Source of the DNA: SAR324 cluster bacterium
GTDB taxonomy: Bacteria > SAR324 > JACQKK01
Direction of reading: 5' to 3'
DNA length: 64,000 bases
Assembly (NCBI GenBank): GCA_022574555.1
Contig: JACZRV010000005.1
Span: 1-64,000 of the forward strand
The translations under genes and the position numbers were made by a program. Below are positions 26,928-36,630 of the stretch, in pieces (within the stretch, counting starts at the first letter, position 1; each line of letters opens with the position of its first letter). The notes beneath the pieces were generated by a model, which had not been told where the DNA came from, did no database searches, and worked only from the letters and a program-made list of their open reading frames with translations.

Positions 26928-27650
26928 TCAGCGAAGCCTGAACACGATGGGCAGGATGATTTCGATATATTCCCCCTCGATCTTTCGGGCCTGCTCACGG
27001 AACGGCGCAGCGCGGCTCACCGCGGCCACGGCGGCGTTGTCCAGAATCTCGAACGCGCTCGATTCGAGTACGGAGATATCCCGGACCTCGCCGCTCTGCA
27101 GAATTTTGAACTTGAGCAGGGTTCGGCCCTCATAGCCCGCCCGGCGGGCCATTCGGGGATACCGTTTCGCCTGGTCGATCCCGTCGCGGACGTGGGAAAC
27201 CAGACGGGAGTAATCGGGGCGGGTCTCGGGAAAGTGAATATCGTCCGCCATTTCCGGCGGATTCGGCAAGGGAGTCGGTTCCGCCGGGCGTGCTTCCGAT
27301 CGTGGTGTAGCGGGCGGGAACTCGTTGGCCACCCTGTCCGGCGGCTCGGGGAGCAGCGGCGCCGGCCGCGGTTTTGACGCGGGCAAGACCTCCTCGCGCA
27401 TGGCCGGCGGCGGTGGGTGCGGCCGAGCCGCTTTGGGCGAGGATGCCGGTGGGGGTGCCGGCGGGCGGGCCAAGCGGGCTGACGCCGGGGCAGGAGGCGG
27501 CGGCGATGGCGTCAAATCGAACCGCACCTCCAGGCGCTTGGGCGGCCATGGCTCGGGCTCCGAATGGAACAGCCGCTCCCCCCAACCGGCCGCACCCACA
27601 TGAATGGCCGCCGAAATGCTCAACGCCAACACGACACGCTGCAGATTCAT
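26928..27650 (-). CDS. tonB: TonB energy transducer
   Basis: A 240-aa TonB-family protein. A single N-terminal hydrophobic segment (about 5-22) is followed by a long proline-rich spacer (about 48-130, many PPP and KP runs) that spans the periplasm, and by a C-terminal domain with KRYPRMARRAGYEGRTLLKFKIL and SGEVRDISVLESS, the usual TonB-box-binding fold. It couples the proton-motive force harvested by ExbB-ExbD to outer-membrane receptors. Its start overlaps the exbD stop (ATGA), showing translational coupling. Confidence 0.93.
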   Translation of the reverse strand: MNLQRVVLALSISAAIHVGAAGWGERLFHSEPEPWPPKRLEVRFDLTPSPPPPAPASARLARPPAPPPASSPKAARPHPPPPAMREEVLPASKPRPAPLLPEPPDRVANEFPPATPRSEARPAEPTPLPNPPEMADDIHFPETRPDYSRLVSHVRDGIDQAKRYPRMARRAGYEGRTLLKFKILQSGEVRDISVLESSAFEILDNAAVAAVSRAAPFREQARKIEGEYIEIILPIVFRLR

Positions 27651-28063
27651 GGTGCGCGCCTTTCGGTCAATATTTCGGTGCCCAGACTGATCTCCGTCGC
27701 ACCGGCCAGTTTCGCTGCGTCGAGCACCCTGGCGAACGACCCGAATGCCGCCCGGCGATCGGCTTCGATGGTCAATGCGCGTTTCGGCAGGGCGTCCAGA
27801 CGGGAGCGCAGAACTTCACCGAGCCGCCCCCAGGCCACGGTCTGCTGATTGATGCGCAGGGTATCATCAGGGAGGATGGTGACCACCAAGGGCTTGGCCG
27901 GCTGAACGGCGCCGGAGCGGGTTGCCGGCAGATCGATATCCAGGCTGCGCTGAATTGATGTTGAAGTGAGCAGGAAAAATACGAGGAGCAGGAAGACGAC
28001 GTCCACCATGGGCGTCATGTCCAACAGGGTCATTTTTTTTCGCGTGCGCGGGTACTTGATCAT
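27647..28063 (-). CDS. exbD: ExbD-type proton-channel subunit
   Basis: A 138-aa inner-membrane protein. The conserved proton-carrying aspartate is D21 in MVDVVFLLLVFFLLTS, the only membrane helix. The periplasmic remainder matches the ExbD/TolR domain (LTIEADRRAAFGSFARVLDAAKLAG). It works with ExbB and TonB. Both ends overlap neighbouring genes by 4 bp (ATGA with exbB upstream and tonB downstream). A TolR identity is less likely because tonB and a receptor follow. Confidence 0.92.
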   Translation of the reverse strand: MIKYPRTRKKMTLLDMTPMVDVVFLLLVFFLLTSTSIQRSLDIDLPATRSGAVQPAKPLVVTILPDDTLRINQQTVAWGRLGEVLRSRLDALPKRALTIEADRRAAFGSFARVLDAAKLAGATEISLGTEILTERRAP

Positions 28064-28734
28064 CAGCCTGCCCGCCGGGTCAATTCGGGCCCCTTGCCGC
28101 TTGCGAGCATGTCGTCGCGGAGGTGAACGAATAGAGAGCCGAACTTCTCCAGCTCGACGGCAGTCTTTTCGCGCTTGCGGTCGAAGACATGCAGGAAGAT
28201 CAACAACGGAATGGCCACAGTGAGGCCGGTGGCAGTGGTCAACAATGCCTCCCAGATGCCTCCGGCGAGCAGAGAAGGGCTGACCGTGCCCTCGACTTCG
28301 GCGACGCGGCGGAAGGCCTGCATCATCCCGGTCACGGTGCCCAGCAGGCCCAAAAGCGGCGCGATTGCGGCCATCACTTCCAAGGGGCGCAGGAACCGCT
28401 CCAGATGGGCGAGTTGCTCCTGCCCGGCAACGGCAAGGATTTCCTCCAGCCGCCAGCGCTCCTTGTGGAATTGGGTCAGCCCCGCGCCCAAGGTGCGGGC
28501 CAACGCACCGCGGCTGACCTGGCAGAAATCCAGGGCCTCGCCAGCCTGCCCCTGGCGGATCATGGCCGAAACGCGGTTGAAGACGTCTCCCGGCCGCTCG
28601 CGAACCCGGTATTGATGCAGCAGGCGCTCCACCACGATAGCCACCCCCAGGAAGGAGATGAGCAACAGTGGGTACATCAACGGCCCGCCCTTGGACACGA
28701 GATCGTCGAAAAAACCAAATAATCCGTCGCTCAT
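28063..28734 (-). CDS. exbB: ExbB/TolQ-type proton-channel subunit
   Basis: A 223-aa inner-membrane protein of the MotA/TolQ/ExbB family. Three membrane segments are visible: about 18-35, 115-140 (MAAIAPLLGLLGTVTGMMQAF) and 155-180 (GGIWEALLTTATGLTVAIPLLIFLHVF), the last two carrying the threonine/proline features of the family. It forms the proton channel with ExbD. First gene of a tightly coupled exbB-exbD-tonB operon; divergent from the TetR regulator. Confidence 0.92.
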   Translation of the reverse strand: MSDGLFGFFDDLVSKGGPLMYPLLLISFLGVAIVVERLLHQYRVRERPGDVFNRVSAMIRQGQAGEALDFCQVSRGALARTLGAGLTQFHKERWRLEEILAVAGQEQLAHLERFLRPLEVMAAIAPLLGLLGTVTGMMQAFRRVAEVEGTVSPSLLAGGIWEALLTTATGLTVAIPLLIFLHVFDRKREKTAVELEKFGSLFVHLRDDMLASGKGPELTRRAG

Positions 28735-29086
28735 CAGTAATCCAAATAACCGGGATCAGCCGAATTCGTTCCTAAAGGACGACGATTATTGTCCAAAGGG
28801 CCCAAAACCACCAGCCAATTGGCGTCGGGCCGGTAAACGGCATGCATTACAGGAGATTACACGGTGTATGCCCGGTGTTTATCTAGCAGCAAATCCCATG
28901 CCCAAGTTGCTCGACCTGTTTCCGGTGCCCAAACCGGCGCTGGGCCGGTGGCCAGCCGGCGGCACAGCGGGCAGGAGCGATGGATTCCACCGCGCATCGT
29001 TCCCCTTGCCCTATTTTTCCTTGATATTCGATTCAATCAGTCATATGATGACCAACGGTCAAATAATAGAGACTCTGGGTGCTGTT
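28735..29086. other. Divergent region between exbB and the tetR gene
   Basis: No gene is recognised. It holds the divergent promoters and, at 29049-29061, a perfect 13-bp palindrome listed separately. Confidence 0.4.
29049..29061. promoter_or_regulatory. Candidate TetR operator 1
   Basis: TGACCAACGGTCA: perfect inverted repeat TGACC/GGTCA with a 3-bp spacer, 26 bp before the ATG at 29087. If translation starts at 29045 instead, it lies in the first codons. Confidence 0.5.
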
Positions 29087-29740
29087 ATGGGCGGATCGGA
29101 ACGAAAAGCGCGCCTTCTCCGTTTGCGGGAGCGGGAGATCATCCGCGCCATGGATTCTCTCGTCGACAGGCAGGATTGGCGAACGGTCACGATCGACGAG
29201 ATCGCCCGCGAAGCCGATATCGGCAAGGGCACCATCTACCTGCACTTCGCCCGCAAGGAGGAAATCCTGGCCCGGCTGGTGATTCATCATTACAAACGGT
29301 TCTTGGGCAGCCTGGCCACTATTCCGCTGGACGATCCCCTCGCGAGGCTCCACGCGGTAGTGGCGGCTGCCTTGCAATTCCGGCAGGAGCAAGGGGAGCG
29401 CTTGGGGCTGATCCAATACTGCCAGCAGCCCCGCACCTGGCGATCCCTCGGCACGGCTTTCCGCGAGGAATTCGTGGGTATTTTCCAGGCGATGGACGCG
29501 GTGATGGAATCGGTGCTCCAGGCATGTCACACCGCGGGCCTTTGCCCGGCGCCCCCGGCCCGCCGCATGATCCGCTGCGCCTGGGAAGCCATTCTCGGCC
29601 CCGCCGCGCCGAATTACGCACTGCTGGAGGCGGACCCCAGGGGCGGCGACCTCATTGAGGGTGTCGCCGACGCGGATTATTTAACCGAATTCGTGCTCGG
29701 TGGATGGCGGAGCGGTAAAACAGGAGTCAGCCGAGGGTGA
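29087..29740 (+). CDS. TetR-family transcriptional regulator
   Basis: A regulator of 217 aa from ATG 29087 (231 aa if the ATG at 29045 is used). The DNA-binding domain is clear: a first helix ending RAMDSLVDRQDW, then VTIDEIAREADIGKGTIYLHF and the RKEEILARL helix. The C-terminal ligand/dimer domain is not assignable to a ligand. It is divergent from exbB, so the exb-ton genes are natural targets besides autoregulation. Matching palindromes flank the gene (29049 and 29760). Long open sequence upstream in frame (from 28658) is judged non-coding because family N-termini start near RLREREI. Confidence 0.88.
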   Translation: MGGSERKARLLRLREREIIRAMDSLVDRQDWRTVTIDEIAREADIGKGTIYLHFARKEEILARLVIHHYKRFLGSLATIPLDDPLARLHAVVAAALQFRQEQGERLGLIQYCQQPRTWRSLGTAFREEFVGIFQAMDAVMESVLQACHTAGLCPAPPARRMIRCAWEAILGPAAPNYALLEADPRGGDLIEGVADADYLTEFVLGGWRSGKTGVSRG

Positions 29741-29759
29741 AAATGCTTATTGATATATT

Positions 29760-29772
29760 TGACCTATAGTCA
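29760..29772. promoter_or_regulatory. Candidate TetR operator 2
   Basis: TGACCTATAGTCA, the same architecture as 29049-29061 with one arm mismatch, 20 bp after the regulator stop. A further TGACC half-site follows at about 29778. Confidence 0.35.
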
Positions 29773-29859
29773 TTAAATGACCGAAATCACTCAACTATCC
29801 GGCCAGTTCCAAACCGGATATTGCCGCTGTTACCGTAAGCCGCCGCTCAAGATACAAAA

Positions 29860-31338
<1,479 letters not shown>

Positions 31339-31370
31339 CTGCTTGCGGTCCGTTCAGATTTGGGTGGGCA

Positions 31371-31400
31371 GTGCCGTGCCGGGCGGTGCCGTGCCGGGTG
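31371..31400 (+). repeat. 15-bp direct tandem duplication
   Basis: Two adjacent copies of GTGCCGTGCCGGG plus two bases (31371-31385, 31386-31400), about 35 bp upstream of the gatA start. Confidence 0.85.
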
Positions 31401-31439
31401 GCATGTTTGGCGGCCGGCGCCGCAGCGATGGCATCGAGA

Positions 31440-31955
31440 TCAGTTCAGGGTCAGCCGCGCGAGCAGGTACTTCTCGTCGACGATGATGACGTTGTGCAGC
31501 CAGTTGCGGATGACCCGCACCAGCAGGCCCCGGGGCCATTCGCTGGGATATTTGGCCGCCTCGTCTTTACGCGGCACGACCTTGAAGTTGGCCTCGGTGA
31601 GCTTGATCTTCCTCGGCGCCGGCGGCAGCAGCAAGGCCAGCATGCGTCCGTGATCGCGCACCATGTAGGTCATTCCCAGGCCGGAAAGCATGACGTGATC
31701 CTCCTGCAGATACGCGGCCACGTCCAGCAAGCGGCCCCGCCGGCCCGATTTGGCATCGTCGAAGGTCCAGATCGTCAGGGCCGAATTGGCGGGTTTGAGC
31801 TTGAATCCTTCGAGATGGGTCACCTCGTCGAACGGCTCCCGGAATATGCCCAGGTACGTTTCACCGATACGATGAATATCCAACCGATTGTTGCGGCTCA
31901 CCGTTCGTGTCGCAATGCGATCGATGGCCTGCTCTTCACCCATGCCGGAACTCAT
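31440..31955 (-). CDS. Unknown protein linked to glycosyltransferase genes
   Basis: A 171-aa protein that I do not recognise. It has no signal peptide or membrane helix and a mixed alpha/beta composition; the central part includes YLGIFREPFDEVTHLEGFKL and the end is basic with RGLLVRVIRNWLHNVII. Its ATG overlaps the stop of the upstream glycosyltransferase as ATGA, so it is translationally coupled to it and probably belongs to the same envelope polysaccharide function. gatA follows 101 bp downstream. Confidence 0.65.
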   Translation of the reverse strand: MSSGMGEEQAIDRIATRTVSRNNRLDIHRIGETYLGIFREPFDEVTHLEGFKLKPANSALTIWTFDDAKSGRRGRLLDVAAYLQEDHVMLSGLGMTYMVRDHGRMLALLLPPAPRKIKLTEANFKVVPRKDEAAKYPSEWPRGLLVRVIRNWLHNVIIVDEKYLLARLTLN

Positions 31956-32836
31956 TGCGGTCTCGTCTCACCTGATTCGGGGCTGCGTTCACCGGCGGCC
32001 CGCTCAATTTGCGGTATTTCCGGTATCGCCTCCGGGTGTGCCGCCAGATACCATAACTTGAAGAAGCGGAACAGGAAATCGATGCTGTCGATCGTCACCA
32101 CGATAAAGCCCGGCCAGCCGTCGAGGAAACCGCCCTTGGTCACGTAGCGCCGCAGAAAACGGTAAACCGGTTTGATCGCCAAGTATTGCAGGGCCAACCG
32201 TGGCGTGGGGCGCAACCCTTGTCTGGCCATGACCTCGGCGTTGAAGGACGAATAGAAATCCATCTTCTTGACGGCGGTCTGGGGCGAATCGCAGGGGTAG
32301 TGCAGCATGGCGTTCCGCAGCCGGCCTTTCGTGCCCTCCACTTCCAGCCGCTCATGAACGTGTAGACAAGCGAAGCGGGCCTTGCCCCGGCGAAACAGGC
32401 GCAGTTGGAAGTCGGGATATTTGCCGCCATGCTTCAACCAGCGTCCAAAGTAATGATTCTTGCGGGCCAGTGTAAAGGCGTTTTCCGCAGGGGCCAAATC
32501 GGTAACGTGGCGAATCTCCCGCGCCAATTCGGGCGGAATGACCTCGTCGGGGTCCAGATAGAAGATCCAATCGGTGGTTGCTTGATCGAATCCGAAACTC
32601 TTGTTGACGTTCAGGTTGTTCGTGTTCGGGCGGTGGAAAACGAGGCCGGTGTACCGGCGCGCGATCCGTACCGAGTCGTCGGTGCTTTCGCAATCCACGT
32701 ATATGATTTGATCCGCCCAGCCGGCACTCTCCAACGCCGCGCCGAGTTGGCCGCCGTTGTTGTGACCGATGGTGGAGACCGCGATGGTGGCCTTACCCAC
32801 GGCGAGGGGCACCGTCGTGCCAACGTTGCGTCGCAC
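31952..32836 (-). CDS. Family 2 glycosyltransferase, WaaE-like
   Basis: A 294-aa cytoplasmic or membrane-associated glycosyltransferase with a GT-A fold. The nucleotide-sugar region is IAVSTIGHNNGGQLGAALES with DQIIYVDCESTDDS, and the metal motif DPDEVIPPEL corresponds to the DXD-like site. The FRRGKARFACLHVHERL segment and the arrangement match LPS core beta-glucosyltransferases of the WaaE/KdtX group. The annotated start is GTG 32836; a later GTG at 32800 (GKATIAV) would fit family N-termini equally well. Its stop is coupled to the 171-aa gene. Confidence 0.88.
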   Translation of the reverse strand: MRRNVGTTVPLAVGKATIAVSTIGHNNGGQLGAALESAGWADQIIYVDCESTDDSVRIARRYTGLVFHRPNTNNLNVNKSFGFDQATTDWIFYLDPDEVIPPELAREIRHVTDLAPAENAFTLARKNHYFGRWLKHGGKYPDFQLRLFRRGKARFACLHVHERLEVEGTKGRLRNAMLHYPCDSPQTAVKKMDFYSSFNAEVMARQGLRPTPRLALQYLAIKPVYRFLRRYVTKGGFLDGWPGFIVVTIDSIDFLFRFFKLWYLAAHPEAIPEIPQIERAAGERSPESGETRPQ

Positions 32837-32976
32837 GCGAATCGCGTCTGGGGTTCCCGGCGCAATGCGACCGGTATGCCGGGAAGGCGGGCAGAATCAT
32901 ACCGTGCGAAACGTGCGGCCACCCGATGCGAGCCATGGGCCCGACCGTTCGTGCCGCCATGCTGGAAATCGCTTGG

Positions 32977-34176
32977 CTATTTTCGGGCAGTTTCACCGCT
33001 CACGCGCCGATAGAGTTCCAGGGTTTTTTCCGCGGTGGATCTGGCGGAGAATCGCTTCACGTCTTCTCGATTGTTGCGCCCCGCCGATGCTCTGAAACTG
33101 GCGTCTTGTACCACGGAAACGAGGGCCTCGGCCAGCGCCGCCGGGTCGGCGGGCGGAACGACGAGGCCGTTGCGCCGATTGCGTATCATTTCCGGCAGGC
33201 CGCCAGCTTCGGTCACGATCACCGGCAAACCCGCCGCCATGGCATCCAATACGCTGGTACCCAACCCCTCTTCGCGGGACGAGAGGGCGAACAAGTCGAA
33301 AAGATGGAGCAGCCGCGGCACATCGTCCCGTTGGCCGAGCAGGGACACCCGCTGCTCCAGCCCAAGCTGGCCAATGAGGGTTTCCAAAGCGGAACGCTGG
33401 CCGCCTTCACCGGCGATGGCCATTTTCAAAGGCAATCCCCGTTGCACTGCCAACGCCATGGCACGGATGAGCGTTTCACGATCCTTATGGGGCACCAACG
33501 CGCCAACGCTGCCGATGAGGCATTCGCCATTGCTCACTCCCATATCGTTCCGCAGCCGGGAACGTTCGTCCAGGGGAGGACGAGCCCCCTCGATGCGCGA
33601 GGCGTCAATGCCCGAGTGGATCACGGCGATGCGTTCCGGCGGAACCCCGTCGTCCACCAGCACCGCCCGCACCCTTTCGCTGATCGCCACCCAGTGCCCG
33701 ACGAGCCGGGTGCGATACTTCCAACGGTTCAAGATACCCGGACGGCGATGGAAATCCACACGCCGGGAGACGACCAAGCTGATCCCGGGGCAGAGTAATT
33801 TCAGCAGGAGACCGAGATTGTGCGACCGCGACGAATGGGCATGGACGATGGTCACGGACTCGGCACGTGCCCGCCGCGCCACGCGCCACGCCGCGGTAGG
33901 CCAGGGAACTGCGGGAATCGCCGGCCACCCGGCCTTCTCGGCCCAGCGGGTGATGGGTTCGCCCGGTCGTCCGGCCAGCAGGGCACTGCAACCCAGGTCT
34001 CTCAGGTGGTGCATCAGGTAGGCCACTTGCTGCTGGCCACCTCGCCAGCCGCGTTCCAAATCGATATGAAGAATATTCAATAGTCCGATCCATTGTGGTG
34101 GAGACTGAGTGCGGGAGACCGAGTGCTGGAGACCGAGTGCTGGAGACTGATTGCTGGAGACTGATCGAGAGGTCAC
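32977..34176 (-). CDS. Family 4 glycosyltransferase with a repeat-coded N-terminus
   Basis: A GT-B glycosyltransferase of up to 399 aa. The C-terminal donor domain shows LIGSVGALVPHKDRETLIRA, and SSREEGLGTSVLDAMAAGLPVI with the EX7E motif; HSRSHNLG and DFHRRPG are in the N-terminal half. The longest start is GTG 34176, which overlaps the sulfotransferase stop as GTGA. The first 31 codons then lie in a 5x14-bp repeat and do not resemble the family. A TTG at 34080 gives the conserved opening NILHIDLERGWRGGQQ and follows GGATCGGAC, so it is a serious alternative. It acts in LPS or other envelope glycan synthesis. Confidence 0.85.
   Translation of the reverse strand: MTSRSVSSNQSPALGLQHSVSRTQSPPQWIGLLNILHIDLERGWRGGQQQVAYLMHHLRDLGCSALLAGRPGEPITRWAEKAGWPAIPAVPWPTAAWRVARRARAESVTIVHAHSSRSHNLGLLLKLLCPGISLVVSRRVDFHRRPGILNRWKYRTRLVGHWVAISERVRAVLVDDGVPPERIAVIHSGIDASRIEGARPPLDERSRLRNDMGVSNGECLIGSVGALVPHKDRETLIRAMALAVQRGLPLKMAIAGEGGQRSALETLIGQLGLEQRVSLLGQRDDVPRLLHLFDLFALSSREEGLGTSVLDAMAAGLPVIVTEAGGLPEMIRNRRNGLVVPPADPAALAEALVSVVQDASFRASAGRNNREDVKRFSARSTAEKTLELYRRVSGETARK
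34100..34169 (+). repeat. 14-bp tandem repeat, 5 copies
   Basis: Five adjacent 14-bp units of the form GGAGACYGAKTGCT (34100-34169). They lie between the two possible starts of the glycosyltransferase. Fourteen is not a multiple of three, so a change in copy number shifts frame relative to the GTG start. Confidence 0.9.
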
Positions 34177-35093
34177 AGATTACCATCGGGTGCCCGTCTG
34201 GTCGACTCCGCTGCTGGATGGGCCGCAAGGGCATATCCCAATGCCGTGAGGGTGTCACCGATCACGGCCTCCACCTCGGCCACACGGGTCGCATCTTCCG
34301 CCCGCCAGGCTCCGATAAGACTTTTGTCGAAGTGGGTGCTCACGTAGTTCCGGCATGCTTCGGAAAAGGGCACCTGCAGGAAATCGGCGATACGAGCCAT
34401 CTCGCCTTCCGCATCCCGGCAAAGGGTCTCGTAGGTGGTTTCAATGCGCTGTGCTGGAGGAATGCGCTCCGCGTACGCCCGGTATTGTTCCACCTGGAAC
34501 TGCCAGGAACGTGCCGCCTGCAGATGATGAGGCTGGTCCCGCGCTCCCAGCCGGGTCAGCAGCGCCTTGCCCAGCGCACGGCGGGGATCGTCCGTGAGGT
34601 GGCGCTTGAAGGCCAGGTCCCGGCCGTCCCGCACCAAGTGCACGAACCGGGCGCGGGGAAATGTGGCGTGCACGTAGGGCAGGATCAGGTAGGTTTCCGG
34701 CCATTTCCATCCCCAGCCCTGGCGGGCCTCCGCTGATTGGGAAAGCCGCTGCCACACACGGTGGACTTCCCTCTGAAAACACAGCACGTCAAACCGGCGC
34801 AGGCCGGCAGGGGAATTCGGATGGGAATTTCGATCGGAATTTGGATGCGAGAAGTTGCGGCGGGCGATCCACTTGACCACGCGCAGAAAGCGCCGGTCGT
34901 CCAGATCCCCGGTCTGCAATCGATCCGTGGCGCCCAGGGCGAACCCCAACTCCTGGCAGGCCCAGGCCAACAAACGGGTGCCGGATTTTCCACGGCCCAT
35001 GATGACCAGGGGTTCCTGAGCAGCGAGCGCCTCCGAGCGGGATCGGATCGCTCCCGGCCGAATGATTCGCTCAGCAAAGACAAGGGCGTTCAT
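34173..35093 (-). CDS. Sulfotransferase family protein
   Basis: A 306-aa protein with the PAPS-binding features of sulfotransferases: the 5'-phosphosulfate loop GRGKSGTRLL at about residues 32-41 and the 3'-phosphate segment RFVHLVRDGRDLAFKRH near 145-160. The catalytic base cannot be fixed. It may sulfate an envelope glycan, fitting its coupling (GTGA) to a glycosyltransferase. A short internal duplication codes SHPNSDRNSHPNS near residue 85, another mini-repeat, this time in frame. Confidence 0.82.
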   Translation of the reverse strand: MNALVFAERIIRPGAIRSRSEALAAQEPLVIMGRGKSGTRLLAWACQELGFALGATDRLQTGDLDDRRFLRVVKWIARRNFSHPNSDRNSHPNSPAGLRRFDVLCFQREVHRVWQRLSQSAEARQGWGWKWPETYLILPYVHATFPRARFVHLVRDGRDLAFKRHLTDDPRRALGKALLTRLGARDQPHHLQAARSWQFQVEQYRAYAERIPPAQRIETTYETLCRDAEGEMARIADFLQVPFSEACRNYVSTHFDKSLIGAWRAEDATRVAEVEAVIGDTLTALGYALAAHPAAESTRRAPDGNL

Positions 35094-35237
35094 GCAAAAT
35101 GGGCGCGTACCGGCTAACGGCCGGCGTAACGACGCAGGGGGAATTGAGGGTCAATCGATGTGCACCTTGGCCCCCAACCCCATGTTCCGGTTTCGGAGCC
35201 CCGTGCGGTCAAGCCGGGCCAGCCCATACGTCCTGAA

Positions 35238-36350
35238 TCAGCCCGTGCTCGCCGAGGGAATGGGTTCGGCGGCACCGAATTTCAGGGTGGTGATCCAGTT
35301 GAACGGGTCGGGTTTGATCCCGTACTGGATTCCGATCAACTCGTCGAATAGCCGTTGGGCCAGTTCACCGGCCTTGCCGTTGCCCAAGGCGTAGGATTTA
35401 TTCTGGTAATGGAGCAGCCCGACGGGTGAAATCACCGCGGCGGTGCCCGCTCCAAATACCTCGTCCAATTTACCGCCGGCGTGGGCTGCGGTGACCTCAT
35501 CGATCGTGATGCGCCGTTCTTCCACTGGCAAACCCCAGTCCTGCATGAGCCGGATCACGGAATCGCGTGTGATTCCGGCCAGGGTCGTCCCCGAAGTGGG
35601 CGGAGTGATCAATTTCCCGCCGATCTTGAAAAAGATATTCATCGCGCCCACTTCCTCAAGATACTTCCTTTCACAGGCATCCAGCCACAGCACCTGGGTG
35701 AAGCCGTTTTCGATAGCTTCCTTTTCCGCCAGAAGGCTGGCCGCGTAATTGGCCGCCGTTTTCACCGCACCCAGTCCACCCGGACCCGCACGGGAATATT
35801 GCTCGCAAACCTGAATCTTGACCGGGTTGAACCCTTCCGGATAGTAGGCGCCCACCGGTCCGGTAATGATCAAGAAAAGGTAACGCGAGGAGGATTTCAA
35901 ACCCAGATAGGGCTCGGTGGCGATCATGAACGGCCGAATGTATAACGACGTGCCGGAGGAACTCGGCACCCATTCCCGATCCAGTTCGATCAGGCCGTGG
36001 ATTGCCTTGAGCATTATTTCCGGGGGCACTTCGGGCATATCCAGGCGGCGCGCGGAGATATTGAACCGCTCCGCGTTTTTGTCCGTCCGAAACAAATTGA
36101 TCGAGCCGCTGCTGGTGCGGTATGCTTTGAGCCCTTCGAAAATGGTCTGCCCATAATGAAAGACCAGAATCGACGGTTCCAGTTGCAAAGGCTCATACGG
36201 CCCGATGGTTGGATTGCGCCAGCCTTCGTCAGCCGTCCATTCCATCGTGAACATGTGATCGCTGTAAATTTTCCCAAATCCCAGATTACTTTCATTCCGC
36301 GGCTTGGGCCGGCGGTCGCTTTTGGGAACTGGGTTGATGCTGATTTCCAT
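35238..36350 (-). CDS. ilvE: Branched-chain amino acid aminotransferase
   Basis: A 370-aa class IV PLP aminotransferase that interconverts Leu/Ile/Val and their 2-oxo acids. The PLP lysine is K197 in GLGAVKTAANYAAS; the substrate loop FHYGQTIFEGLKAYR is at about 64-78, and SGTTLAGITRDSV holds phosphate-binding residues. The length and opening (NLGFGKIYSDHMFTMEW) match the longer BCAT-type form found in many bacteria and eukaryotes rather than E. coli IlvE. ATG 36350 is chosen because codons up to 36419 do not fit the family. It is divergent from the E2 gene. Confidence 0.93.
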   Translation of the reverse strand: MEISINPVPKSDRRPKPRNESNLGFGKIYSDHMFTMEWTADEGWRNPTIGPYEPLQLEPSILVFHYGQTIFEGLKAYRTSSGSINLFRTDKNAERFNISARRLDMPEVPPEIMLKAIHGLIELDREWVPSSSGTSLYIRPFMIATEPYLGLKSSSRYLFLIITGPVGAYYPEGFNPVKIQVCEQYSRAGPGGLGAVKTAANYAASLLAEKEAIENGFTQVLWLDACERKYLEEVGAMNIFFKIGGKLITPPTSGTTLAGITRDSVIRLMQDWGLPVEERRITIDEVTAAHAGGKLDEVFGAGTAAVISPVGLLHYQNKSYALGNGKAGELAQRLFDELIGIQYGIKPDPFNWITTLKFGAAEPIPSASTG

Positions 36351-36630
36351 GATCCTGGCGTGATTGAAAAATCGGCGAAAGAATCGCCCGGAATGACGTT
36401 CTACCCTCGGCGATCGCAACGCTCCCTATTGTTTCTTCCGGGGTGTCTCAGTTCCGAGGCGGGCCGGGTATTGGCTATCGGCGACTTTAGAGGGAATTCC
36501 TTTGTGGGTCAAGACGCTGCGATGAAGGTAATGGGTTTCGATGGGTTGTGCGGGATGTCATGCCAAATCGGCCCGGGTGCATCAGGCGTCTCGCTTGGTT
36601 GGGTTATTAGGACTTGAATAGGAGCGCCAC

